Shown piece by piece: positions 1-11,012 of a stretch of DNA of 64,000 bases. The stretch is from NCBI GenBank assembly GCA_019925095.2, contig CM034415.1, positions 11,824,833 through 11,888,832 of the forward strand. The letters are read 5' to 3'. How positions within the stretch are numbered: position 1 is the first letter of the stretch; each line of letters opens with the position of its first letter. The position numbers and the translations under genes are program-made. Source of the stretch: Dendrolimus kikuchii. Lineage: Eukaryota > Arthropoda > Insecta > Lepidoptera > Lasiocampidae. Under the pieces are notes generated by a model. It ran no database searches, had not been told where the DNA came from, and worked only from the letters and a program-made list of their open reading frames with translations.

Positions 1-275
1 ATTGTTCTGCCCAATGGCGTAGCTTGTCTTAGACGGGCCTTGTATCAAAATGTTTTGAGAGGCCAAAAACTGCACGAATTGAATTGAAATAATTATATAT
101 AGATTATAAGGTATTACTTAATACTCCTAGAAGCTAAGTTGACAAAGGATTCAAATCAAAGATACACTTTTCTCGCCTTTTTTCGGCAAGCTTTTTTATT
201 CAATCATCCATAGTTGAAAACGACTTCAGTGTTTCTAGATTTTTCTGCCTCTATAGACAATAATGACCAGTCTGA
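1..275. other. AT-rich non-coding, nothing recognised
   Basis: No convincing frame, repeat family or RNA gene was recognised before the first RepA copy. Confidence 0.5.
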
Positions 276-499
276 AAGAGAAAGAATACAATGCGGCCGG
301 GCGGCCTGTCGTACGAGGCGACTAAACAACCCACAGCCAGGTGGCAGGGCATTTGCCCGACTGGATGGCTACCACCCCTGGTCTAAAGAACATCGCCATA
401 ACAACCTTGAGTTGTGTTCCGGCATTAGTGACCAGGTTCCAGTTTCCCTTAAGAGAGCAGCAGCGCATATGTAGCAACTTTGGTGTTGCAAATGTCAAA
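276..499 (+). repeat. RepA copy, 3' truncated
   Basis: It matches the full RepA copy at 7992-8322 from the segment gaaagaatacaat through the cagcagcgcat segment, then diverges after about 499. The A-rich end is missing. The short open frames here recur in other copies and are by-products of repeat conservation, not genes. Confidence 0.85.
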
Positions 500-1088
500 A
501 TTTGCTTATACAATTTCGGGGCCTCTGTAGCTTGGGGGCCCCGTATCATTGATATGGCTGATATGGCGGTAGCTACGCCTCTGGTTCTGAAAATATTGTG
601 AAGTCTACGCCATAAAAGAAGTCCCACAGATGCTCCGCTGCAATCGCTGTACCTAATGCTGTCAAAGTAATTAATTGCTAATCCGTCAAATCAAAGCTAT
701 AAATCTATTTCCTAGCTACTTTACGAACAAAATCCTTTAGTTTCACTGGGGCTTCTTTTACACTATTGTGGCTGTTATTTTGGTGAACAATAAAGTGTTA
801 TCTGTATTCCGTGGTCAAATAACGATCTAGTGGACGTTTGTCACCTCCACGGCTTCTTCAATAATTCGTGGACTGTCACGCGCTTGTCAAATTCTTAGGG
901 CTTGTAGCAACGCCAATGTCCTTGAGGATTTTAAGATGCATTATTATTTTATTATGTGTAAAATAAAGTAGTATTTAAAACAATAATAAAACCAAATTAT
1001 TTATCTCTTTTTTTTATAAAGACATAAATACTTCAAAAATCGAAAAGTTGTATTTTTGAAATTTGCTGATCTAAATTAGACCCCCTGA
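500..1088. other. Non-coding, with a LINE tail-like motif
   Basis: Positions 778-799 (ttttggtgaacaataaagtg...) match the 3' tail of the non-LTR fragment ending near 41.6 kb, so a short relic of that tail is likely. The rest is AT-rich without recognised content. Confidence 0.4.
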
Positions 1089-1700
1089 ATTTTTGAAGTG
1101 AAACTTCTTTACATTCGTTGTAATTTGAAACTCGATGAAACGAAAAAGCGACACTAAAAAGAGATAAACACATAAATCTATAGGATTAAACCTGCTCGCA
1201 TTATATTTAATTTAAACACGCTCGTATAGATGGAATTGGAAATATTTTGAAATATAACGATAAGAAAGAGAGTTGGTCTGAAAGAGAGTGTCGGGGTGAA
1301 GGTAAGGAAAGGAATGCTCCGGTGGTTCGGGCATGTGGAAAGAATGCATGATGAAAGAATGACTAAACAGATATACAATGCAAAAGTGGATGGATGCAGA
1401 AGTCGTGGAAGGCCACGACACACCTTCCATGATCAAATTGATCGTGTACTAGCAGAAGGTGATGTCAGGAGCCTTAAGAACAGACGAGCGTGCATGACAA
1501 GAGCTATGAATGTCAAAGAGGCAAGTGAGGTGTGTAAGAATAAGCCTAAATGGCACTCTGTTATTCGTGCCTACCCCGCAAGGGAACTGGCGTGAAGTTA
1601 TGTATGTATATAATATATGAAATGTCAAGTCACGTAACATAGAATCCCTCCCACCCCTTGTCGCATTTCTACTGCGTGTGAACTGCATACACACACATTT
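1089..1700 (+). repeat. RepH copy interrupted by LINE-B
   Basis: The left part (1095-1260, with aaactcgatgaaacgaaaaa) and the right part (1611-1700, with agaatccctcccacccctt) match the two halves of RepH at 31481-32225. Here the halves are separated by a LINE-B insertion at 1261-1612. Class of RepH unknown. Confidence 0.7.
1261..1612 (+). mobile_element. LINE-B 3' end (5'-truncated non-LTR retrotransposon)
   Basis: A 99-codon open frame (1296-1595) encodes the C-terminal end of a LINE polyprotein, with motifs LRWFGHVERM and GRPRHTF, a shape common at the C-terminus of RTE/CR1/L2-like LINE proteins. It is followed by gaagttatgtatgtat, the (ATGT)n tail that marks the 3' end in every copy here. 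No RT or endonuclease domain remains, so it is a dead truncated copy. Exact LINE clade is not determinable from this piece. Confidence 0.85.
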
Positions 1701-1864
1701 TTTTATTTATTGCATTAGTTCAGCAGACAGGCAGACGGACCCCCACGGAAAGCGGTTACCATCGGTGCTACCAAAGTGCTGCCGCTCTACAAAGGGGGAC
1801 TGGAACCTGGCCACTAATGCCGGAACACAACTCAAGGTTGTTATAGCGGCATACTCTTGACCAG
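1701..1864 (-). repeat. RepA copy, partial
   Basis: It begins with the T-run and cagcagacaggcagacgg end of RepA and runs to tactcttgaccag, then breaks into a different short element. It carries internal deletions relative to the full copy. Confidence 0.8.
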
Positions 1865-2013
1865 TAGGGTTATTCACAAACGTCGGAAACGTTTCCTTGT
1901 AAGAACGGAAAGCTCCCGAACTAATCAATTTGCCATCCTACAGAACGTGAGATGAGAACATTCGAGAATATGTTTCCAACAGGATTTGTTTGTGAATACC
2001 TACCACCTGGTGA
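1863..2013. mobile_element. Short TIR element, MITE-like
   Basis: The left end (agggttattcacaaac...) and the inverted right end (…gtttgtgaatacct) are imperfect inverted repeats about 150 bp apart. The left 52 bp match 13410-13461 in inverted orientation with one mismatch. They contain the perfect palindrome ggaaacgtttcc. Family unknown. Confidence 0.45.
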
Positions 2014-2057
2014 AATTAGCCGTCTTTTAAAATAGCAACAATCATAAGCAGAGTTGG

Positions 2058-2170
2058 ATGCGAAACATATACAATGCGCGGGCGCACCGCGTCGCCGCAA
2101 GCCCGGCGGACCGGTTGCGACGGGGTCAACGGCCAGGCGCTGATCCACGGCGCGGTTCAATGCCGGGGAC
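2058..2170. other. GC-rich patch of unknown origin
   Basis: About 100 bp of strongly GC- and CpG-rich sequence (2069-2165) in an otherwise AT-rich region. It could be a fragment of a structural RNA gene or another foreign-composition insertion. I could not place it. Confidence 0.35.
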
Positions 2171-2283
2171 AAATTATCCTTGGATACGAAGCCACACGAT
2201 CATTGTTAACCTCTGTATACTCTTTACATACGTTATATACTTTGTGATCTCTTAAATTTTCATTTAAAACAGTATGGCATACA

Positions 2284-2410
2284 ATTAATCAGTATGGTAA
2301 TTCAGCGAGGTAACGTTTAGCAATAGAAGACGGTGACCCAAGCTCAGTATTCTACTTATAGTCTTCAGGGATTGTATTTGAGTAGAATACAAGGTTTACT
2401 TTTATTATAC
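2284..2410 (+). pseudogene. Degenerate C-terminal fragment of a mobile-element ORF
   Basis: It is homologous to 63282-63392 (atagaagacggtgac, ctcagtattctacttat) but frame-broken, with a 3' flank gagtagaatacaa that is also shared. The better copy encodes a peptide ending in VFYL-stop. It is presumed to come from a non-LTR or related element. Confidence 0.55.
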
Positions 2411-2411
2411 A

Positions 2412-3192
2412 CTAGCTGTACTCGCGACGTCGTCCGCGTGGATATTGCTTTCGAAACCCTCCGATTTTGAAACATTCTTCATCGGTGCTCCGCTCCTATT
2501 GGTCTTAGCTTGATGATATATAGCCTATAGCCTTCCTCGATAAATGGGCTATCCAACACTAAAAGAGTTTTTCAAATCAGATCAGTAGTTCCTGAGATTA
2601 GCGCGTTCAATCAAACAATATATTAGTATATTTGGCTACAACACTTATACTTACATTTTAAATATCGCGATATCTTTTGAATGAAACGTCCGAATTGAAT
2701 AATTTAAAAAGTTCTAGAAAGGTATTGAATTCGTCTTGAATATGGAGTAATTTATTTTGATAAGGATTAATACCAAGGTACAAAATAAAGAGTTTTTGAA
2801 GCGACGGCATTTTAATTATTTAAAAAAATAAAAGAAAACACTTATTGTGAGATAACTACAATAGTTGATACATATGGTTACGCGATATTTTTTGTAGACA
2901 ATTATATGTTCTATAAAGTGGTAGTACATTGTTTTGTTCTATAATCAATAATTTTCGCAGCGCACGCTGTGTAAGGATTTTTTCGCGTCATTTTTTTACA
3001 CCTTGGGTTACATTATTAGACTTTTAATAAAGATCCCTATTTTTTTTTTTAATATAATATAGTCTATAGCCTTCCTCGATAAATGTACTATTCAACACTG
3101 AAAGAATTTTTCAAATCGGACAAGCGGTTCCTGAGATAAGCGCGTTTAAACAATCAAACAAACAAACTCTTTAGCTTTATAATATTAATATA
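2412..3192 (-). mobile_element. Non-autonomous Helitron-like element, long form
   Basis: Read on the minus strand, it ends in a short hairpin-forming cgcggacg/cgtcgcg segment followed by CTAG|T, as lepidopteran short Helitrons do. It contains two copies of a module (gcctatagccttcctcgat, cctgagattagcgcg), one at each end, around a unique ~450-bp core. The same structure recurs inverted at 8501-9256. It has no coding capacity, so it would need Rep/helicase from an autonomous relative. Confidence 0.75.
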
Positions 3193-3239
3193 GTTTTATT
3201 TTGAAACAAACTAACAGACTGATATTGTAAAACCGATCA

Positions 3240-3550
3240 TTTATGATTATCTAGCAGTCCCAAAGCCGTTGTTCTGGCGTGAAAGCGGATACTATTGTAA
3301 AATCTAAACCATTCAGGCAGTCATTCTAACATACACAAAAGAATATCAAAATTGGTCCAGCGGTTTAGGAATTCAGTGAAATAGACACGTTCAAAAGAAT
3401 TATATATTAGTAGCATTAACAACAGGCGTTGTCTATTCCAGCACCACTTACCAGGTACAATTGTGAATCTAAATCATTCACGAATCCACTTGAACATACA
3501 CAAATTTTTGATCAAAATCGGTCAAACTGTTTAGGGCACTGAGAGTAGCG
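3240..3550 (+). repeat. Two diverged Helitron-like modules
   Basis: Two successive segments (about 3290-3400 and 3440-3540) resemble the 110-bp satellite unit of 14.7-16.0 kb: an agcaccacttacc-like start, then aatctaaatcatt, acatacacaaa and aaaatcggtc. They are old dispersed relatives of the array unit. Confidence 0.6.
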
Positions 3551-3649
3551 ACAAGTATGTCCTCAGTATGTAACTTTAAAACATCAGGTAAATAATAAAA
3601 TGTTACATGAAAATTAATTAACTAAATAAACAGTAAAATTTTGCCACCT

Positions 3650-3887
3650 TTGCCATGTGGTAGGGCATTTGCCCAACTGGATGGCTACCACCCCTGGCTT
3701 AAAGTATGTCGCCATAACAACCTTGAGTTGTGTTCCGGCATTAGTGACCAGGTTCCAGTTTCCCTTAAGAGAGCAGCAGCGCATTTGTAACAACTTTGCT
3801 GTTGCAAATGTCCATAGGCGATGGTAACCGCTTGCCATCAAGTGGGCCGTCTGCCTGTCTGCTGATCTCCTGCAATAAAAAAAAATC
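3650..3887 (+). repeat. RepA copy, 5' truncated
   Basis: It runs from the ggtagggcatttgcccaact segment to tcctgcaataaaaaaaaa, so the A-rich end is present and the first ~80 bp are missing. Confidence 0.85.
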
Positions 3888-4186
3888 GTGAATTTAGTTA
3901 TGATGTCTAATTCACAGGTTAGGTATAAGATATTGCTATAAGTTACGTTCTATGGGATGTATTAGTCCGTCGTATTCGAGATAAGACATTAGATTACATC
4001 ATCTTTTTCATTGCATAGACTAAACTGGACAAATTGCAAATATCAAACTTAGTTCAGTACATCTTGGTTTATGACTCCAACGCTTTTGACATTGATTACA
4101 CCAATGTCGAACTGACGGTAAAAATTAAATCAATGTGGTTGAAACGCATAGAACTAAAGACACAATGGCGGTGGTATTTAATAACG
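3888..4186. other. Non-coding, nothing recognised
   Basis: AT-rich. A short open frame at 4034-4237 runs into RepF and has no recognisable domain. Confidence 0.4.
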
Positions 4187-4500
4187 AAACTAAATTTTAA
4201 ATTCAAATTCAAATTCAAAAGTTTTTCTTCAAAATAAGTTCCACTGGAGAACACTTTTTGAAGGTCATACATGTAAGTAAAAATTTAATTTTTTACTTCC
4301 TATTCTATGTACACCGCTTCGCAACGTGTTGATGCTGTAAAGGAGATAAGCAGCAAGAAACTCCCCAGCAACACGTCTAGCTAAATATTGTTTTTATTTA
4401 TATTTCATATTCTATTTATATCTCAAATTCTTTTTTTTAATAAGTTTTGTACAGAAGTATGTTACAGAATCACTTTTTGAAGAATTAATGGAGTTGTAGC
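4187..4500 (+). repeat. RepF copy
   Basis: It starts with a short aaattc tandem, then aagttccactggagaacac, cgcttcgcaacgtgttg and gaagaattaatggagttgta. The same order is found at 9975-10285 and, inverted, at 16795-17046. Class unknown. Confidence 0.75.
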
Positions 4501-5205
4501 AAACAATGCATACTCAATAAGACCAAGACAATAAAAGGAAAGAAAAATAATATTATAGTTATAATAATGACATGACGTGCTAAAATGTTATGCTGCAATA
4601 TGTCTCCACAGATTCCTTACAAGCATGGCAAGATTTAAAAAAAAACGTTATACAAAATTTAGTATAAGAGGTTGGAGCTAGGTGCTATGTAAATGAATTT
4701 TTGTCATTTAAATATTCTTCAATAGTGTAGTATCCCTTTTTTAGCAAGATGCTTTTTAATTTAATTTTAAATTTAGTGAAAGGCAGATCTAAATGTTGCT
4801 TCTTTCTTCTCTTTAAATGTTGCTTCAACCAACTCTCACTTCTTAACATAATAGGTAACACAGTTCAACAAAGTTTTATATGTATGTATGTTGCTTGTTA
4901 AAATTGATTATAAAGATTAACGCGTGCTATGATATCGTTGAAACCGTCTCCTAGATCTAATTCTTATCCTCGTTGCAAGAACAACGGGCAATAAATAAAT
5001 ATTATTTACGATTATCGCTATTTAGATTGACGTTTCTGCAAATGGCCGCCGGGCTGCCAAATTGACGCGGCCGAGGTCAAGGACGAATCAGAGCCGAGTT
5101 CCAAATTTAAAATATATTGCTTTTTCTGCTTGAACGTTGGATAGATAAACGTGAGTAGGAGACTTGGAAATCGTCTGTTTACTGCAAGAACTCATAACTG
5201 CCAGG
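4501..5205. other. Non-coding, nothing recognised
   Basis: No recognised repeat end or coding signal. A slightly GC-richer patch at 5040-5100 has no interpretable frame. Confidence 0.4.
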
Positions 5206-5535
5206 AGTTTTTTGACGGGAACTGAAAGGGGATAAAGTGCTGTGCAGTTTTATTTTCTAAAAATGTGTAAAATTACTCTAAATTGAACAATTGTTGTAAG
5301 GTATTGATTGTTTTTGAGTAGTAATTATGTTTTTGTGAGAAATGTGAATTGTATTGTCAAATGTGGCCTTTCCAGTTTTCACAAGAACTCCTTTGAACGA
5401 CGTCAGTTGAAGACCTACAATTCAACTGAGCAATACGAAGACTTATTATATTAAATATCAGAATTGGCTGTATGGATTAAGATTCCCTTGACTGCCATTG
5501 TGACGAATACCACTACTAGTACTCATTAAATGTCA
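5206..5535 (-). repeat. RetE copy, diverged
   Basis: It reads from ttttttgacgggaactgaaa through tgctgtgcagttttatt and gtcaaatgtggcc into a longer tail (ggattaagattccc...). That tail is shared with 61600-61650 and represents an older subfamily. Confidence 0.7.
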
Positions 5536-6745
5536 TATTATATTTATCTAAGGGAGTTCTTGCATTAAACTGATGAAATATTAAAAAAGAAATTGAGTAA
5601 AGGGGGTTCTTCACTATCCTGCATGTGTCCGCCTAGCAGTCCGTAGAGTAATACAGGACTGTGAATGTTACAGTCTGCATTGCGTCCTACAACACCGACC
5701 AGAATTGCAGGACTCCTGTACGGTTAGAATCGTACAAATAGCACAGTCAGCAGTTACGCGAGCACACGATTTTGGAAATCATATTAATTCTTTACACGCA
5801 ACGACACCGCGGCTCGCGTTCGTGTAGTCATATCATCAATCTATCATAATACCTATCTAGTATTAAATTAATCATTAAATATCTTATCTTTAAATCTAAT
5901 ATCTATCATTTAATCTATCCCCAGGTGTATTAACCGTGCACTGCAGGATAGTGAATGGACCTCTTTAGACCTTGGCAGTCCGCACACAGTTTAGACTTCC
6001 GCAAAGGTGACGAACGTCCTCTGTATTTGTTATTTGGCTACGGAACCAAAAATAAGCATTTGAAAATGCGCGCGAAACGGTCGAAATTGTCAAATAAACT
6101 TGACAGATATAATAATTTTAATTACAGTTTTGAAAGGTTAAATTATGTACAATATCCTGATAAAAAAAATTACAAATAAAATAAAGCTCCCAAACCAAAA
6201 CGCTAGCCGCATTCTTCGTACTGGATCATCCTTTTAGTTAAATAAACCAAATTGAGAAAAGCCATTTACCGCGTGACTCTGGCTGAATGCACAAACCATG
6301 CCAAGCCAGAATTGAACAAAGAAGAAGAAATAAGTATTTTAACAAAATACCACTCCATATCTCAGAAATTACTTTCATTGAAAGTTTCTTCGAGATCTAT
6401 CACCATGTTTTATTTTTAGAATTTTCCATTGACGTAATTAATAGACTACATTCAACTGGCTTTTTTTAAATATTGGCACAGACTAAAAAAAATAGGTCAT
6501 CGGATTAATATAAAGTATATCGTAAATAATATTTTAATCCAATCATGTTTACGCGGCTATTTTTAAATGGGACGTCATAGTTCTAAAATATCCCATCAAA
6601 ACCTCACGACGAGCGATTTGAATTGATTCAAATAATTTTTAATGTTATTCAATTTTTTTTAGTTTTTCGTCAGTTATGAGAAGTTTTATAAATTATAATA
6701 AACGTCGAAATAAAAATCATATAAAATGCTGCGTTAGTCTAATTC
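5536..6745. other. Long non-coding stretch
   Basis: No recognised repeat or gene. The largest frame (5955-6179, 74 codons) begins with ATG, has no known domain and ends in a low-complexity basic tail, so I treat it as chance. Confidence 0.4.
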
Positions 6746-7031
6746 TATAGTCAAGGTGGCGAAGTCCGTCAACGAAGTTCATACACCGCTCGTTTTTTAA
6801 CCTTTTTAAACGGAATTTAACGCCATCTACAATTCGAGGACAGACTTCAATGGTGTCATAGCTTCACTGACTGAGTTGTTGTTATCGTAATTATTCAAAC
6901 ACTGTAATAATGAGAGCACGACATTGGCAAAATCAATGCATCAATGGTATTACAGCCATTACTATAAAAAAATAAAATAACGAGAGGTGTATGTAGTTTC
7001 CCCACTGACGGATTTCGCCACCTTGACTATA
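6746..7031. mobile_element. MITE with 26-bp terminal inverted repeats
   Basis: Left end tatagtcaaggtggcgaag and right end cttcgcc-like complement (…gccaccttgactata) form inverted repeats of 26 bp with a single mismatch. They enclose 286 bp without coding capacity. The termini carry TATA on both sides, so a TA target duplication (Tc1/mariner-like) is likely. The near-perfect TIRs suggest a fairly young insertion. Confidence 0.8.
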
Positions 7032-7152
7032 TATTTTTTTTATTCGAACCAATTACCCAATTGACAATTCTATTTTTTGTAGACATTTCCAACACCATGG
7101 GACAATACAGTATAAAAGAAGAAGCAGATATAGGCGATGGGAAGGAAATTTT

Positions 7153-7316
7153 TATTCCGACGTTTCGACCACTTTTCAGTAGCCCCGATCACGGAAGACA
7201 AATATGTCAAGTGTCAACGAGAAATGCTTTAAGTTTTTATTTAACCTACCGCCAGCTTGTTCATTTAATTATTTAGTTTTAATTTTTGTTTATGGTTGTT
7301 ATTTACCACCGCTTCG
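7153..7316 (-). repeat. RepD fragment
   Basis: It contains ccgacgtttcgaccacttt, then agacaaatatgtcaagtgtc and ttaattatttagttttaatt, the inverse order of the RepD copy at 37870-38225. Confidence 0.65.
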
Positions 7317-7317
7317 C

Positions 7318-7680
7318 AATATGGGCTACGTTCCGGAAGGGACTCACAACGACCACGTTCACGACCGCGATTTCATCATAAACTCTAGTGGAACGGATTA
7401 TGGGGTGTTGATATCATAGACGACGAAATACACAAATGTCATTGGTTGATTTGAAAATCGCGCCTTTTTCAATGTCAAGAGATAGAGAGAATTAATGCTC
7501 TATGATCAACGCCCACTTCGACCCACCTCTTGACATGGGTCGTTGAGCGCTGTTGTGATCGACAATGATGACGTCATTAGTGACGTTTCCGCCAGGACCC
7601 TAACGAGCGCGGGCCTTCATCGCGGTCATTTTGGACGTTGTGAAATACTAAAGGAGCGCGTCCATTTGTGGCTTTAAGAG
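7318..7680 (+). repeat. MiteG copy, internally deleted
   Basis: It starts ctacgttccggaagggactc, has cacaacgaccacgttcacg and gatgacgtcattagtgacgt, and ends near ttggacgttgtgaaatacta. It is shorter than the 535-bp copy at 32848-33382. Confidence 0.7.
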
Positions 7681-7849
7681 AAGAAACGGCGCAAGAAACT
7701 CTTCAGCAACAGACATGTTGCTGGTAAGAGAAGAAGATAAAAGCTCTAATCTATAATATTATAAAATTCTAAACATGTCATGTCTGTACATTAAAGCTAT
7801 TAAAAAAAAACAACTGGGATATACTATATACCCGATGGGGAGAACAATA

Positions 7850-8500
7850 CAATTTAAGATTTCTTGTCTGTTTATCTGTTTCGGATTCACGTTAAAACTT
7901 CTGGGCCAATTTCGATGCAGTTATCGCTGATCGACAGCAAATTCTTAGACTTAAAATCTGTACTATTATTTATCCCGGGCATCCTCCGTTATTTATCCGT
8001 GCAGGAACGGAGAAAGAATACAATTTCCTGCGGCCCGGCGGCCTGTCGTAAGAGGCGACTAAACAACCCACAGCCAGGTGGTAGAGTATTTGCTCGACTG
8101 GATGGCGACCACCCCTGGTCTAGAGTATGCCGCCATAACAATCTTGTATTGTGTTCCGGCATTAGTGACCAGGTTCCAGTCTCCTTTAAGAGAGCAGCAG
8201 CGCATTTGTAGCACCTTTGGTGTTGCAAATGTCCATAGGCGATGGTAACCGCTTTCCACTAAGTGGGCCGTCTGCCTGTCTGCTGAACTCCTGCAATAAA
8301 AAAAATAAAAAAAAAAAAATCCTGTGGAATCTTTCCCGGGAGCGGTTCGAAGTTGTTCGAATGCATAAAAATTACTTTATTCCGACACAGTTTCCAGTAA
8401 AACTATTGTTTACATTCTATTCTAAATGCTATGGTACTTTGTATCCCAGGAAGCCTGCAATTTCCAGTCAAGCGTGGACGAAGTCGCGGGCATATCCTAG
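7850..8500 (+). repeat. RepI copy split by RepA
   Basis: Left part 7850-7990 (cttgtctgtttatctgttt, gcagttatcgctgatcgac) and right part 8323-8500 (ttccagtcaagcgtggac, aagtcgcgggca, ending in ctag) are the inverse of RepI at 9262-9758. RepA lies between them. The ctag end resembles a Helitron 3' terminus. Confidence 0.6.
7992..8322 (+). repeat. RepA, full-length reference copy
   Basis: It begins ttatccgtgcaggaacggag, passes cggcctgtcgtaagaggcg, gccaggtggtag, ctggatgg, gtgaccaggttccagtctcc and ccataggcgatggtaaccgc, and ends ctcctgcaataaaaa. The segment ggttccagtctcc resembles a pol III B box, and the A-run is SINE-like. However, the two ends (ttatccgtgcagga and, inverted, ttttattgcagga) also look like imperfect terminal inverted repeats, so SINE versus MITE is unresolved. 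About 18 copies occur in this window. Confidence 0.85.
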
Positions 8501-9256
8501 TCTATACTTTGTTTGTTTGTTTAAACGCGCTAATCTCAGGAACTACTGGTCTGATTTGAAAAATTCTTTCAGTGTTGGATAGCCCATTTATCGAGGAAGG
8601 CTATAGGCTATATTATATTTTCAAAAAAATTAGGGATCCTTACTAAAAGTCCAATAATGTAACCCAAGGTGTAAAAAAATGACCCGAAAAATCCTTACAC
8701 GGCGTGCGCTGCGAAAACTATTGATTATAGAACAAAACAATGTACTACCACTTTGCAGAACATATATTTGTCTACAAAAAACATCGCTTAACCATATGTC
8801 TAACTATTGTAGTTATCTCACAATAAGTGTTTTCTTTTATTTTTATAAATAATTAAAATGCCGTCGCTTCAAAACCTCTTTATTTTGTACCTTGGTATTA
8901 ATCCTTATCAAAATAAATTACTCCATATTCAAGACGAATTCAATACTTTTCTAGAACTTTTTGAATTATTCAATTCAGACGTTTCACTCAAAAGATATCG
9001 CGATATTTAAAATGTAAGTATTAGTGTTGTAGCCAAATATACTAATATTGTTTAATTGAACGCGCTAATCTCAGGAACTACTGGTCTGATTTGAAAAATT
9101 CTTTCAGTGTTGGATAGCCCATTTATCGAGGAAGGCTACAGGCTATATATCATCACGCTAAGACCAATAGGAGCGGAGCAGCAATGAAAAATGTTTCAAA
9201 ATCGGAGGGGGCTTCGAAAACAAATTCCACGCGGACGGCGTCGCGGGCACAGCTAG
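8501..9256 (+). mobile_element. Non-autonomous Helitron-like element, long form
   Basis: It starts with TC (tctatactttgtttg) directly after a ctag and ends gcgtcgcgggcacagCTAG before T. It has paired modules with acgcgctaatctcagg at 8524 and 9060. The core is the reverse complement of 2412-3192, with few differences. Non-coding. Confidence 0.8.
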
Positions 9257-9261
9257 TATTA

Positions 9262-9758
9262 TATAAAATTACTAGGACATGCCCGCGACTTCGTCCATAC
9301 GTGACTTGAAATTCCCGCGGAATTCCCAGGATAAAAAGTAGCGCAGATTTTAAGTCGAAGAATTTGTTGTTGATCAGCGAAAATCGCATCGAAATCAGAC
9401 AAACAAACAGACAAGAAATCTAAAAAAAATTGCATCGTGTTCTCTATCGATGGATCGTGGATGGATGCAGAAGTCGTGGAAGGCCACGACACACCTTCCA
9501 TGGTCAAATTGATCGTGTACTAGCAGAAGGTGATGTCAGGAGCCTTAAGAACAGACGAGCGTGCATGACAAGAGCTATGAATGTCAAAGAAGCGAGTGAG
9601 GTGTGTAAGAATAAGCCTAAATGGCGCTCTGTTGTTCGTGCCTACCCCGCAAGGGAACTGGCGTGAAGTTATGTATGTATGTATGTGTTCTCTATCGTTT
9701 ATATAGTTTATTCCAGTTTTTTTTTAATAGCTTTAATGTACAGACACGGCGTATTTAG
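9262..9758 (-). repeat. RepI copy split by LINE-B
   Basis: Left part 9262-9449 (gcccgcgacttcgtcc ... acaagaaatctaaaaaaa), then LINE-B, then gttctctatcgtttatatag ... ttaatagcttt. A third copy lies at 57113-57770 with the same order. Confidence 0.65.
9450..9684 (+). mobile_element. LINE-B 3' end with 13-bp TSD
   Basis: It encodes only the last ~65 residues of the LINE-B peptide (GCRSRGRPRHTF...), ending in the ATGT tail. It is flanked by gtgttctctatcg at 9437-9449 and 9685-9697, a clean target-site duplication inside RepI. Dead 5'-truncated copy. Confidence 0.9.
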
Positions 9759-9974
9759 AATTTTATAATATTACTAGCTGCGCCGCGCGATCTCACCCGC
9801 GTGGTAATGGAAAATCGTTATATTTTGGATAATTCACACCATATCTTTATAAATTATAGCCTATGTATTATTCTGAGGTGTAAGCTATATTATTGTAAAA
9901 TTTCATCAAAATCCATTCAGTAGTTTTAGCGTGAAAGAGTAACAAACATACATATATATCCATACATTCTTACA

Positions 9975-10285
9975 AACTGGCGTTCAAACTCAAATTCAAA
10001 AGTTTTTATTCAAAATAAGTTCCACTGGAGAACACTTTAGAAGGTCATACGTGTAAGTTAAAATTTAATTTTTTACTTCCTATTCTATGTACACCGCTTC
10101 GCAACGTGTTGATGCTGTAAAGGAGAAGAAGCGGCAAGAAACTTCTACCAGCAACACGTCTAGCTAAATATTGTGCCTCTTTATATTTCATATTCTATTT
10201 ATATCTCAAGTTCTTTTTTTTATAAGTTTTGTACAGAAGTATGTTACAGAATTACTTTTTGAAGAATTAATGGAGTTGTAGTAAA
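9975..10285 (+). repeat. RepF copy
   Basis: Same segment order as 4187-4500 (ctcaaattcaaaagttttta, tgtacaccgcttcgcaacg, gaattaatggagttgtag). Confidence 0.8.
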
Positions 10286-10292
10286 AAATAGG

Positions 10293-10615
10293 TTTATGAT
10301 TTTATTTATGTTTATGGCTTCGCAGCTAGGCCTTTAAGCCCGATCTTAGTTTACAATATAGTTTCTTCAAAGTCTATGTGTAGCACAGCTGAACTGTAGG
10401 TAATCAGCTAGTGCCATTCAACGGAGTTCTTGTGACAACTCAATAGCCCACATTTGACTATACAGTTCGCATTTCTCACAAAACACATAATTACTACTCA
10501 AAAGCTATCAATATCCTACAACTATTGTTCATTTTAGAGTAATTTTACACATTTTTAGAAAATAAAACTGCACAGCACTACATCTCCTTTCAGTTCGCGC
10601 CAAAAACTCAAAAAT
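10293..10615 (-). repeat. RetE copy
   Basis: On the plus strand it runs from tatttatgtttatggcttcg to ttcgcgccaaaaactc. The element's 5' end (gagtttttggcg) therefore lies at the right and its A-rich 3' end at the left. Confidence 0.8.
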
Positions 10616-10640
10616 GCGTTTATAATATTAGTAGGATAAA

Positions 10641-11000
10641 TTAAAATGGGTGGAAGGAAAATAAAAAGAGATTATCAATCAAGTTGGATGGTATCCCGTT
10701 GCCGTTGCACACAGAAAGCTCAGCGTCTTGAGGTCTGGCAGTTGTTTGTTATTGCAGACAAAGACACACATCCTACACTTATTTATCCTGTAAAAATAAA
10801 TCCAGTTCTTTTACGACTGTAATAAAATTTAGATTACAGCAAGTAAATCCGCGGTCTTAGCTAAATTGGTACGGTAATCGTATTTTGACATAGTTTATTG
10901 CGCATCCGTTTAATGCATGTCGCAGAAGATTTTTAACAATTATTTCAATTCCATGACAATTGGTCTGTGTTGCCATGTCAAAAGGAATGCCGAGAAACAA
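10641..11000. other. Non-coding, nothing recognised
   Basis: No repeat end or coding signal seen. Confidence 0.4.
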
Positions 11001-11012
11001 TATATTGTTCTT

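Larger units (their letters stand above)
9774..10640 (-). repeat. RepJ copy split by RepF and RetE
   Basis: Left part 9774-9974 (actagctgcgccgcgcg, ccattcagtagttttagcg, aacaaacatac) and right part 10616-10640 (gcgtttataatattagtagg) are the usual two ends of a lepidopteran dispersed repeat. Relatives lie at 38285-38480 and 60527-60730. RepF and RetE sit between. Confidence 0.6.

Noticed and set aside
322..627. Recurring open frames of about 60-120 codons on both strands of RepA copies
   Set aside because: They recur only because the repeat is repeated. Start and stop points differ between copies, truncated copies keep them, and no domain is present.
5955..6179. Small secreted or regulatory peptide gene
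   Set aside because: No signal peptide, no recognisable domain, a low-complexity tail and no supporting promoter or splice context.
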